This document shows positions 56,150 to 64,000 of a DNA stretch of 64,000 nt, one piece after another (position 1 is the stretch's first letter; the number at the start of each line of letters is the position of its first letter). The DNA comes from Salvia splendens. Taxonomy: Eukaryota > Streptophyta > Magnoliopsida > Lamiales > Lamiaceae. The DNA lies in contig NC_056049.1 in NCBI RefSeq assembly GCF_004379255.2, positions 10,090,063 through 10,154,062 of the forward strand, written 5' to 3'. The position numbers and the translations under genes are program-made. The notes under the pieces were generated by a model. That model searched no databases, was not told where the DNA came from, and saw only the letters and a program-made list of their open reading frames with translations.

Positions 56150-58261
56150 ATGCATACCAGATCACATAACACCCATAATACCGTTCGTGATAACCCTGAG
56201 GAAGCTAGTCCAGCCCGCAGGTCTGGAAAACAGCCTCGGGAGAAATCTACTTCCAGTTCTCACGGAGAAGGAACAAGCCGCTCAAAGACTCATCGCACCG
56301 AGTCTTCCCAGCAGCCCGATTTGAACGAGGCTGTCAAATTGTTTTTGGCCGAGAAGCAGGAAGAGTTCTTAATTTTCCTGCAAAAGAGCCAAAAGCCGGA
56401 GACGAAAACGGTGGATTCTCCCTCCTCATCCAGACATGAAAGTCACTACCGCAGTAGTGCTGTGTCTTCCAGGAAGAAGAATCCTCAACCCCGACATGTT
56501 CCTGTTCCTCCTCGGTACCGGAATCACAGGAGAACTCCATCTCCTCCATACCGAAGAGATGTCGGGTTCGCCATGTACGGAGCATTGAAGACTCCGTTCT
56601 CGGACGATATCACCCGAACTCCCTTGCCACAGAACTACCGAACTCCGTCGATGACTTATGACGGGTTAGAGAATCCTCATGACTTCCTGGGACGCTATCA
56701 GTATAACATGGCGAACCAGGGTCTCAATGAGGTCCATATGTGCAAGCTGTTTCCCGAGCTGCTTATCGGGAACGCAAGAAGGTGGTTCGATAGCCTCCCC
56801 CAAGGCAGCATTAGATCTTACCGAGATCTAATGGATGCTTTCCACAGGAGGTTCTTTCAGAAAGCGGAAGCCCGAATCACTTCGGCTCAGCTGCTTTCTA
56901 TACGTCAAGGTCGCGACGAAAAGATCAGCGACTTTATGACGAGATTCCACAAGGAATGCCTACAAGTAGATGATCTCAATGATCTACTTGTCATTTCGGC
57001 ATTCCAAAATGGAATCCTGCCCGGAGCTCTCTACAGAAAGCTCGTGGAATGCAGTCCGCAAACAGCTCAAGAGATGTGGGACATTGCGGACCAGTTCTCC
57101 CGTGCCGATGAGGCAGACCGTCGCAAACGGTCTTTAGACAGCTCATCCCGAGGAGACAGGAGAAAGCCCGATCATAGCGATCAGGGACATCCTCGCCGAA
57201 CTCCTTTTGGCGATCAGGGACATCTTCGCCGAACTCCTTTTGAAAGGATTCAAAGGGCTCCGGTGCAAGACCGATTGGGGCCACGTCTTAATCCTGAGAA
57301 GCCGCCCGCTCAGTTCGTACCATTGAACAAGTCGAGAGCGGAAATTTTCGAACTGCATTCCGATATGTTCGAAAAACCAAAGCGGATGACGAAATCGGCC
57401 GCGCGTCGACCTCAGGATCAATATTGCTCCTTCCATCAAGACCACGGTCACGATACCGAGGAGTGCCGACATTTGGCTGCAGGTATTGATGCTCTTGTGA
57501 AAGCAGGGACGTTAAAAAAATACCAAAGCAAGCAGCCGAAAAAGAACAAAAAGCAGAGAGGTGCAAACTGCGCTCCTCAGGATCTGAAAAAGCAACCGGA
57601 CCCCAAAGACGATGACGAGCTGCAATATGATGGAGTAATCCTGACTATTGATGCTCTCCCTGCCGGGAAGACTAAATCGTCCCTGAAGTCAGAGCGCAGA
57701 GGCTTCAATCGAGAGGAGCCAACGCATAAAAGGCTGAAGCAGGACGAAGTGATTACATTTTCAGATGCAGATCCCGTCCCGGCCATCTCTCCTCATCAAG
57801 ACGCTATTGTCATCCAAGCCGGAGTGGCAAACAAACTGATCCACAGAGTGTTTGTGGATACCGGAGCGTCAGTCAGCATTCTTTTTAAAGAATGTTTCGA
57901 TAAACTAGAAGTGGATCCAGCTCGGCTCAGTCCGGCTCCACTTCCTCTGAAAAGTTTCGCCCAGGAGGACACCCGCCCTGAAGGTATTATCAGCCTTCCG
58001 ATCACAGTGGGAAAAGCGCCTACAAGCTCCAGTACGATGATCGAGTTCTTTGTAGTAAAAGCTCGGTCCCCGTACAACATCATCTTGGGAAGAGACTGGC
58101 TCAACGCAGTTCGGGCCGTTTGCTCTACTTATCACCTCACCATCAAGATTCCCACTAAAGGTGGGATAGCGGTCATCCGAGGTGATCAAAAGAGAGCAAA
58201 AGAGTGTCTGCAGATTGCGCTTAAAAGTGCCGAGCAATCAGATCGGCATCATCAAGCATAG
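56150..58261 (+). CDS. Tat gag-protease polyprotein, 703 aa, ends at a UAG
   Basis: The frame is open from 56012, but the ATG at 56150, after a run of A, gives the family-like start MHTRSHNTHNT. N-terminal 150 residues are Ser/Arg-rich. The capsid covers about 180-330, with DGLENPHDFLGRYQYNM and GNARRWFDSLPQGSI. A basic Arg/Pro linker with HPRRTPFGDQGHLRRTPF repeats follows. The Tat-type knuckle reads YCSFHQDHGHDTEECRHL (about 425-442). The aspartic protease has FVDTGASVSILF near 567 and NIILGRDWL near 644. It ends QSDRHHQA then TAG. Pol follows in the same frame 33 nt later, so the stop is the only barrier between the two. Confidence 0.93.
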   Translation: MHTRSHNTHNTVRDNPEEASPARRSGKQPREKSTSSSHGEGTSRSKTHRTESSQQPDLNEAVKLFLAEKQEEFLIFLQKSQKPETKTVDSPSSSRHESHYRSSAVSSRKKNPQPRHVPVPPRYRNHRRTPSPPYRRDVGFAMYGALKTPFSDDITRTPLPQNYRTPSMTYDGLENPHDFLGRYQYNMANQGLNEVHMCKLFPELLIGNARRWFDSLPQGSIRSYRDLMDAFHRRFFQKAEARITSAQLLSIRQGRDEKISDFMTRFHKECLQVDDLNDLLVISAFQNGILPGALYRKLVECSPQTAQEMWDIADQFSRADEADRRKRSLDSSSRGDRRKPDHSDQGHPRRTPFGDQGHLRRTPFERIQRAPVQDRLGPRLNPEKPPAQFVPLNKSRAEIFELHSDMFEKPKRMTKSAARRPQDQYCSFHQDHGHDTEECRHLAAGIDALVKAGTLKKYQSKQPKKNKKQRGANCAPQDLKKQPDPKDDDELQYDGVILTIDALPAGKTKSSLKSERRGFNREEPTHKRLKQDEVITFSDADPVPAISPHQDAIVIQAGVANKLIHRVFVDTGASVSILFKECFDKLEVDPARLSPAPLPLKSFAQEDTRPEGIISLPITVGKAPTSSSTMIEFFVVKARSPYNIILGRDWLNAVRAVCSTYHLTIKIPTKGGIAVIRGDQKRAKECLQIALKSAEQSDRHHQA

Positions 58262-58267
58262 CAATCA
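58259..58267 (+). promoter_or_regulatory. Candidate programmed readthrough signal UAG-CAA-UCA
   Basis: The gag-protease stop TAG (58259-58261) is followed by CAA TCA, which fits the tobamovirus-type readthrough consensus CAR-YYA (R purine, Y pyrimidine). Gag-protease and pol share one frame. Function is inferred from context only. Confidence 0.55.
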
Positions 58268-58294
58268 CAGCAGCCGGAGTCTGAGGCAAGCGAA

Positions 58295-61200
58295 ATGACC
58301 GAAGTCACACCAGAGTCGAACTCAATGACCGTTCAGTTATACGAAGATGATCCATCCAGAACGGTCAAGATCGGTTTCGCGGGAACGCCTCTACTCCGGG
58401 AAAAGACCATCCAGCTCCTCAAGGAGTACAAAGATGTCTTTGCATGGTCTCCGTTGGACATGACCGGAGTGCCCCCTGAGGTAATCACTCATCGGTTAAA
58501 TATTGATCCTTCAGTCCGGCCTATAAAACAGAAGCAAAGACTCTTTGCGGCAGAAAGAAATCAAGTCATCCATGACGAAGTCCGCCAATTATTGAAAGCG
58601 GATGTATTATTCGAGGTGAAATATCCTTCTTGGGTGGCCAATCCTGTGATGATCAAGAAAAAAGAAGGAGGATGGCGGATGTGCATAGATTTTACCGATC
58701 TAAACAAGCACTGTCCTAAAGATTGCTATCCCCTTCCAAACATAGATAAAAAAGTAGAAGCTTTGATCGGCTTCGAAATTTTCTGTTTCCTTGATTTATA
58801 CAAAGGCTACCACCAAGTTTTAATGGATGAGAATGATGCTTCAAAAACGGCTTTCATTACTGACTTCGGCATCTTCGCTTATAAAAAGATGCCATTCGGT
58901 TTAAAGAATGCCGGAGCCACATATCAAAGGATGTTAGATAAGCTTTTTCGGCATTTGATCGGAAAAGAGGTTGAAGTGTATGTTGACGACATAGTCGTCA
59001 AAAGCAGAAGCACTTCGGAGTACGAAGACAACCTCAAATCCACCCTCGACGTGCTCAAAAAAGCCAACCTCAAACTCAATCCCCAAAAATGTACCTTTTT
59101 GGTAGATTCGGGAAAATTTCTGGGTTGTTGGGTTTCAAAGGACGGACTCAAGGCAAATCCCTCAAAAGTTCAAGTTGTTCAGAACATGGCGATGCCGAAG
59201 TCCATACATGATGTGCAAAGACTAACTGGATGTCTAGCCGCACTGAATAGATTCCTTTCCCAAGCAGCCGAAAAGCAACTGCCGTTCTTCAAAGTGTTGA
59301 AAAAGGCACCAAAGTTTGAGTGGGGAGCCGAGCAGAAAAAGGCTTTTGACGAGCTCAAAAGTTATTTATCCAAGCTTCCAATTCTCTCTGCTCCAACAGA
59401 TGCCGAAGTGATATTCTTATACTTAGCGGCATCAGATCAAACCATTAGCGCGGTGCTTGTACGAGAAGAAGGCCTAAAGCAGATTCCCATCTACTTTACA
59501 AGCCGAGCATTAAGAGGTCCAGAAACAAGGTATCAACCTCTGGAAAAAATTGCTCTGGCGTTAGTAAATGCAGCAAGGAGACTGCGGCCATACTTCTATG
59601 CTCACAAGGTATGCGTCTTAACCGATCTGCCACTTCGGCAAGTTTTGACCAAGCCAGAAGCATCAGGCAGAATCGCCAAATGGGCCATAGAGTTGGGAGA
59701 ACACTCAATAGAATATCTACCTCGGAAAGCCATCAAGGGACAAGCCTTGGCAGATTTTCTCGCAGAAGCAAAGTTCGATCAAGCAATCCCTGTTATTGCC
59801 GAACAGAAAAATCCTGCCAATGACGAACTAACACAGCCCCACGAATCCGAAGTAGAACCGCCGGACTGCTGGAGTGGATTCGTAGATGGAGCTTCGAATA
59901 AGACGGGAAGTGGAGCTGGTATTCTACTTATCGCTCCCGACGGACACGAGGTAACTTATTCACTTCGGTTCTTATTCCCAACTACTAATAACGAAGCCGA
60001 ATACGAAGCCCTCCTTGCCGGACTTCAATTAGCGCAAAGTCTATTTGTCAAATCTCTCAAAATCCATTGTGATTCAGAAGTCATAGTGAATCACATGCTG
60101 GGTACAAGTGAAGCCCGAGATGAGAGGATGAAAAAATACTTGGACAAAGCGCAAAGCATTAGCCGAAGTTTCTCTTATTTTCGGATAATCCGCATTCCCA
60201 GAGCGGAAAACAGCCGAGCAGATACTTTAAGTAAGTTGGCCTCATATCCGAGCTCAAAGGTGGATGAATTACTACACCGAAGCATTGATGAAGCTGAGGT
60301 ACATTCAGTAACCAGCTCGCCGAACTGGATGACGCCGATCTTACAGTATCTAGATCAAGGACAACTGCCCGAGGATAAGAGAGAAGCTCGGAAAATCACA
60401 TGCCGAGCACTTCGGTATGAACTTCATGAAGGAGTCCTATACAGAAAGTCCTACCTTCAACCGTTATTGCGATGTGTAGGACCAGAAGAGACGGACTACA
60501 TCCTTAGAGAAGTTCATGAAGGATCTTGCGGTAGCCACATCGGAGCTAGAGCTTTCGCTAAAAAAGTTCTGAGATGGGGATATTATTGGCCAACTTTGGT
60601 ACAAGAAGCAGTGCAGCTCGTCAAGACATGTACGAAGTGCCAAATTCATGCAAATATCCCAAGGATGCCGCAGACCGATCTATGTGCTATGCAAAGCCCT
60701 TGGCCTTTTATGCAATGGGGCATAGACATAGTAGGACCACTACCACAAGCTCCTCGGCAAATGAAATTCCTTATCGTTGCCGTGGATTACTTCACGAAGT
60801 GGGTGGAGGCTGAACCATTAGCTACGATAACGAGCTCGAAGGCATTGGATTTCGTCTGGAAGAACATAGTGTGCCGATTTGGCATACCCCACATCCTCAT
60901 TTCGGATAATGGGACTCAGTTCACCGACAAGACATTCAAGAATTGGTGCCAAGAGCTGAATATTCAACAGCGGTTCACTTCGGTCTCCCACCCACAAGCA
61001 AACGGACAAACGGAGGTAACAAACCGTATCTTGGTGAAAGGGTTAAAAGCTCGGTTAGAACAAGCCAAAGGACAATGGGTAGAAAATCTCCCTCAAGTCC
61101 TATGGTCCTACCGAACTACACCCAAAACCTCCAACGGTGAAACTCCGTACAGTCTGGTGTACGGCACTGAAGCCGTGATTCCGGTTGAGATCGGCGTACC

Positions 61201-61558
61201 CAGTCCCCGAACTCTAAATTTCTCCTCAGAAATGAATGATGACGGACTGAGAGCCGAACTAGATCTGGCCGAAGAAAGAAGAGAATTGGCCTGCATAAAA
61301 GCAGCCAAGTACAAGGAGCAAGTAGCCCGGTATTATAACCAAAGGGTGAAAAAGCTGCAATTTCAAGTGGGAGATCTCGTCTTGAGAAACAACGAAGTAA
61401 GCCGAGCAGAAAAGCTGGGCAAACTCGAACCCACATGGGAAGGTCCATATCGGGTGTCAGAAGTCCTCGGCAAAGGGTCTTACAAATTGACTCACATGTC
61501 AGGAGAACAAGTACCCCGAACATGGTACATTTCCAACCTCAAGAAGTTCCATTTGTAA
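58295..61558 (+). CDS. Tat pol: reverse transcriptase, two RNase H domains, integrase
   Basis: The ATG at 58295 gives 1087 aa, but the frame is open from the UAG at 58259, so pol may be made only by readthrough. Domains: reverse transcriptase with MCIDFTDLNKHCPKDCYPLP (about 129), MPFGLKNAGATYQ and VYVDDIVVKS (about 226-235). First RNase H is worn (LYLAASDQTISAVLV, near 369). The archaeal-type RNase H is complete (SGFVDGASNKTGSGAGI, about 530; NNEAEYEALLAGLQ; IHCDSEVIVN; ENSRADTLSKLA). Integrase has an HHCC finger (about 740-785) and a core with WGIDIVGPLP, ISDNGTQF and HPQANGQTEVTNR (D,D,E). The C-terminus has EPTWEGPYRVSEVLGKGSY. No chromodomain. Intact by eye. Confidence 0.93.
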   Translation: MTEVTPESNSMTVQLYEDDPSRTVKIGFAGTPLLREKTIQLLKEYKDVFAWSPLDMTGVPPEVITHRLNIDPSVRPIKQKQRLFAAERNQVIHDEVRQLLKADVLFEVKYPSWVANPVMIKKKEGGWRMCIDFTDLNKHCPKDCYPLPNIDKKVEALIGFEIFCFLDLYKGYHQVLMDENDASKTAFITDFGIFAYKKMPFGLKNAGATYQRMLDKLFRHLIGKEVEVYVDDIVVKSRSTSEYEDNLKSTLDVLKKANLKLNPQKCTFLVDSGKFLGCWVSKDGLKANPSKVQVVQNMAMPKSIHDVQRLTGCLAALNRFLSQAAEKQLPFFKVLKKAPKFEWGAEQKKAFDELKSYLSKLPILSAPTDAEVIFLYLAASDQTISAVLVREEGLKQIPIYFTSRALRGPETRYQPLEKIALALVNAARRLRPYFYAHKVCVLTDLPLRQVLTKPEASGRIAKWAIELGEHSIEYLPRKAIKGQALADFLAEAKFDQAIPVIAEQKNPANDELTQPHESEVEPPDCWSGFVDGASNKTGSGAGILLIAPDGHEVTYSLRFLFPTTNNEAEYEALLAGLQLAQSLFVKSLKIHCDSEVIVNHMLGTSEARDERMKKYLDKAQSISRSFSYFRIIRIPRAENSRADTLSKLASYPSSKVDELLHRSIDEAEVHSVTSSPNWMTPILQYLDQGQLPEDKREARKITCRALRYELHEGVLYRKSYLQPLLRCVGPEETDYILREVHEGSCGSHIGARAFAKKVLRWGYYWPTLVQEAVQLVKTCTKCQIHANIPRMPQTDLCAMQSPWPFMQWGIDIVGPLPQAPRQMKFLIVAVDYFTKWVEAEPLATITSSKALDFVWKNIVCRFGIPHILISDNGTQFTDKTFKNWCQELNIQQRFTSVSHPQANGQTEVTNRILVKGLKARLEQAKGQWVENLPQVLWSYRTTPKTSNGETPYSLVYGTEAVIPVEIGVPSPRTLNFSSEMNDDGLRAELDLAEERRELACIKAAKYKEQVARYYNQRVKKLQFQVGDLVLRNNEVSRAEKLGKLEPTWEGPYRVSEVLGKGSYKLTHMSGEQVPRTWYISNLKKFHL

Positions 61559-61834
61559 GAGACAGTCCGGTCAGTCAGTCTTGTGTCTAGTTCGGTCCTA
61601 GGGGTATGTGCTTTCTTTGTTTTTTACTTGTTTTTCATGTTTGTCTATGTGCGTTTTGTCTGTCTATATGCGTGTCGTCTCTTACAAATGTTACTGAGGT
61701 ATCTTGTTCTTCGAAGGCTGATCCCCTTTTTAGAACATATATAAGCCAACGATTGTGAGTCCAAGCTTCTAAGGAGGATACAAGACCACAATTCAGCTTA
61801 AGAAACAAGCAGTTCGTCTGAAACGAACTGCAAC

Positions 61835-61996
61835 AAAGGGAAAGTCCGATCCACGCGATAAAACTCGCCGAACTAGGACAAGGGAAAGTCCGATCCACGC
61901 GATAAAACTCGCCGAAGTAGGACAAGGGAAAGTCCGATCCCCAAATTAGGACAAGGGAAAGTCCGATCCGAGCGATAAAACTCGCCAAATTAGGAC
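61835..61996. repeat. 44-bp tandem repeats in the Tat 3' region
   Basis: Four units of the type AAGGGAAAGTCCGATCC...GCGATAAAACTCGCC...TAGGAC. The third is shortened by internal loss. Each full unit contains GCGATAAAACTCGC, able to form a small hairpin. Confidence 0.85.
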
Positions 61997-62004
61997 ACAA
62001 GCTT

Positions 62005-62318
62005 AGTCCGGTCAAAGAAATTTACTTCATAAGACCAAAGACGAGTCCGGTCAAAGAAGTTTACTTCATAAGACCAAAGACGAGTCCGGTCAAAGAAGTT
62101 TATTTCATAAGACCGAGGACCTAGTCCGGTCAAAGGAGCTTACTTCATAAGACCAAAGACGAGTCCGGTCAAAGAAGTTTACTTCATAAGACCAAAGACG
62201 AGTCCGGTCAAAGAAGTTTATTTCATAAGACCGAGGACCTAGTCCGGTCAAAGGAGCTTACTTCATAAGACCGAGGACGAGTCCGGTCAAAGAAGTTTAC
62301 TTCATAAGACCGAGGACG
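62005..62318. repeat. 39-40 bp tandem repeats (8 copies) in the Tat 3' region
   Basis: Units start AGTCCGGTCAAAG. Copies 2-4 and 5-7 repeat as a three-unit block of about 118 bp (the third unit of each block has GGAGCTTAC), a small higher-order structure. Confidence 0.88.
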
Positions 62319-62454
62319 AGCACGATGAAATTTTTTCGCTGAGCTGTAAATACGCAGTGATAGAAGCGAAATGAAGATTTCATTTATTAAAACTTGTTCG
62401 GCATACAACTCCGCTGCCATACGAGAAGACGTTACGCTATTACAAAGGACTATT

Positions 62455-64000
62455 CTACTGTCCCTGGTTGCTAAAGTTGAGCCATCTATTCACAAAATCC
62501 TCGTGAAGCCGAGTTCGGGCGTTCTCGGCAGCTGAAGAATAAGCAGGTCGACGAGATGCTCTAATCGACCTACTGCCTCTTCCCTGAGCCCGGGAAGCTC
62601 TAGCACCTCGGCGGCGAAGAGTCTCTTCACGAAGCATTTGTTGATCTTGTTCACTCATAATCACAGCTCCTCTACGAACTTCAGTCCGTCCTTGTCTTGA
62701 CGTTTCCGGTTGCTCCTGAGTCCATTCTCGTCTTGACGTTTCCGGCTGTTCCTGAGTTCGTTGCTGACTTGGAGTAGGGTTTTGAGCAAGTGAATCAGGG
62801 GTTTGAGCTGGAGTGCGATCATCTGTTGGCGGGAAATGCCTAAGGAATCTCTCGATTGAGGGACGCCGGGAAAGAATGATGTCGTACCGAGAAGCCCAGC
62901 GCCGCAATGATTTCACGACTTGTTGGCAAGCCGAGCTCTCCAGCGCATTGTTCCTCCGGAGTACGTGATATTCCTCCCACAGTTCGTCAACTCGTTCCTG
63001 AACTTCAGAGATGGTCATTCCCCCGCGCCTGCAGATGAAATCCTCATACGCAGTCCTCTCAGCGACGGCAGTGTTCAGCTCGGCCTCCAGATCTTTCTTT
63101 TCGGACTCTAAGTCCTTATTGTCGGCCTCCAGCTTCACTAAACAAGCCAAGAGTTCGTCATTCTTCATCTGGTCAGCTATGGCTTTTTTCTCAGCTTCGT
63201 CTAAAGCGGAAGAGTACAGCCGCTTCCAGTGAAGTACCTCCAGCTCCTTAAGAGTTAAGAATACAAAGCAGCCTATGTCAGTTCGGCATTTCAGTTTACT
63301 GAGCAGGTAGTAAACCACAACAGGAGTAAAAGAGAGTACGAAAAGCTATACGAAGACACAAGTGCAGAAAGAAGAATTTTTTCATTCATAAGAAAAAATT
63401 TTTACACGAGGGCTTCAAGGCCATTTTACAACAAGGAAGAAACTAAACTAAGAGAAGGGAGACGAAATCATACTCCGCCAGCTTCGTCTCCGGCTCCTCG
63501 GTGAGGTTCAGCTTCCTTCTCCTTGTCTGCCTCAGCTTCAGCCTCGGCCTCCTTGCTCCCCCCAGCCTGCTCGGTGCCCCCATCACCGATCAGCAGCACC
63601 TCTTGCTCGGCCTGCCTGTCTCCGGTCTGCTGATCAAGCTGCTCGGTTTCACCCTCTCCGTGGAAAATTGGAGCGGGTGAAACTGGCCCTAAGGAGGCAA
63701 AGATAGCCTCCATATTCTCATCCCGGTCAGCTCGGCAACTACGAACTCGGTCAGCAGAAAGCAGGACCGAGGACGAAGCAAGCTCCTCAAGGAGCGGCAG
63801 ACTCTGGAGACGAGCTGCTATCTCTCGGCCGTACAGCGGCAGGACGACTTCGGGCCCCTGCTCGGCATTATCGGTCATCAGTTTCAGCAGATCACCGACA
63901 AAGGCCGAAAATTGATTGCTCAGAAAGAGTTTCTCCACGAAAGCACGAAGAACCTCCCCTTGGGCAACCACGGCAGCAGCATCCCTCCGTTTCGTCTGCT
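62455..64000 (-). CDS. Antisense spliced additional ORF of the Tat element, partial
   Basis: Two open stretches on the strand opposite gag-pol. The first (64000 to 63474) is open to the window edge and contains GYREIAARLQSLPLLEEL-like helical sequence, then a Glu/Ala-rich stretch (EAEAEAEADKEKEAEPHRG). A donor (GGA then GTATGA, GT at 63473-63472) and an acceptor (CTTAAG, AG at 63248-63247) join it in phase 0 to the second (63246 to 62455). The second has a coiled coil (LVKLEADNKDLESEKKDLEA, about residues 37-60 of the unspliced frame), an 18-residue repeat around TQEQPETSR, and a basic Arg-rich tail. Antisense ORFs of the 'putative gypsy-type transposon' kind are known in Tat elements; function unknown. 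The N-terminus is outside. Confidence 0.6.

Larger units (their letters stand above)
55394..64000 (+). mobile_element. Tat-lineage Ty3/gypsy element, 3' end outside the window
   Basis: Layout: 5' LTR (55394-56047), primer site, gag-protease (56150-58261), an in-frame UAG, pol with two RNase H domains (58295-61558), tandem repeats (61835-62318) and an antisense spliced frame (62455 to the window edge). The second, archaeal-type RNase H and a long 3' region with an antisense ORF are typical of the Tat group (Tat, Retand, Grande, Ogre). The 3' LTR was not reached. No damage was seen in pol. Confidence 0.88.

Noticed and set aside
61835..62318. Regular repeats considered as a CRISPR array
   Set aside because: Units are directly adjacent with no unique spacers, and the setting is a plant retrotransposon.

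Overview
This is a plant nuclear window, almost certainly from a eudicot. The evidence is intron-rich genes with GT-AG introns, AT-rich intergenic DNA, Stowaway/Tourist-type MITEs, and Ty3/gypsy retrotransposons of the plant Tekay, Athila and Tat lineages. No prokaryotic, organellar, tRNA or rRNA signal was seen. The species cannot be fixed from sequence alone.

Three host genes are supported exon by exon. (1) A membralin-like ER membrane protein gene on the minus strand (first six coding exons, 3167 down to 1030; the rest is not found before the left window edge). (2) A complete HDC1/Rxt3-like histone deacetylase complex gene on the plus strand (26652-34346, 11 coding exons including an 8-nt microexon, 818 aa). 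(3) A complete CUE/DUF1771/Smr-domain protein gene on the plus strand (37719-39660, four coding exons, 375 aa).

The rest is mostly transposons, many nested. 3.5-9.9 kb: a decayed PIF/Harbinger transposase, Stowaway MITEs, a Tourist-like MITE with TTA duplication, a Pack-MULE with a perfect 9-bp target duplication carrying a decayed SUVR3-type SET methyltransferase fragment, and a Harbinger-type foldback element filled with (CA)n/(TG)n. 9.96-21.55 kb: an ALP1-like Harbinger element split by a young Tekay chromovirus whose 3' LTR is cut off at a junction with templated filler. 21.7-22.8 kb: a non-autonomous Mutator-like element with an 11-bp duplication. 23.97-26.04 kb: an intact 2.07-kb PIF/Harbinger element directly upstream of the HDC1-like gene. 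40.2-42.2 kb: a complete LTR-gag-LTR (TR-GAG type) element with a 5-bp duplication. 43.4-55.4 kb: a LINE fragment split by an Athila-lineage element on the minus strand, which also carries a second LTR plus truncated gag. 55.4 kb to the right edge: a Tat-lineage element with a second (archaeal-type) RNase H, 3' tandem repeats and an antisense spliced reading frame.

The observations most worth a second look are these. The Tat element separates gag-protease from pol by one in-frame UAG whose 3' context (CAA UCA) fits the tobamovirus readthrough consensus CAR-YYA. The Tekay element has an extra intact 177-aa ORF between its primer binding site and gag. The HDC1-like gene has an 8-nt microexon. 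Three elements have complete target duplications, and several junctions record illegitimate repair. All homology calls come from memory of protein families; no database search was run.
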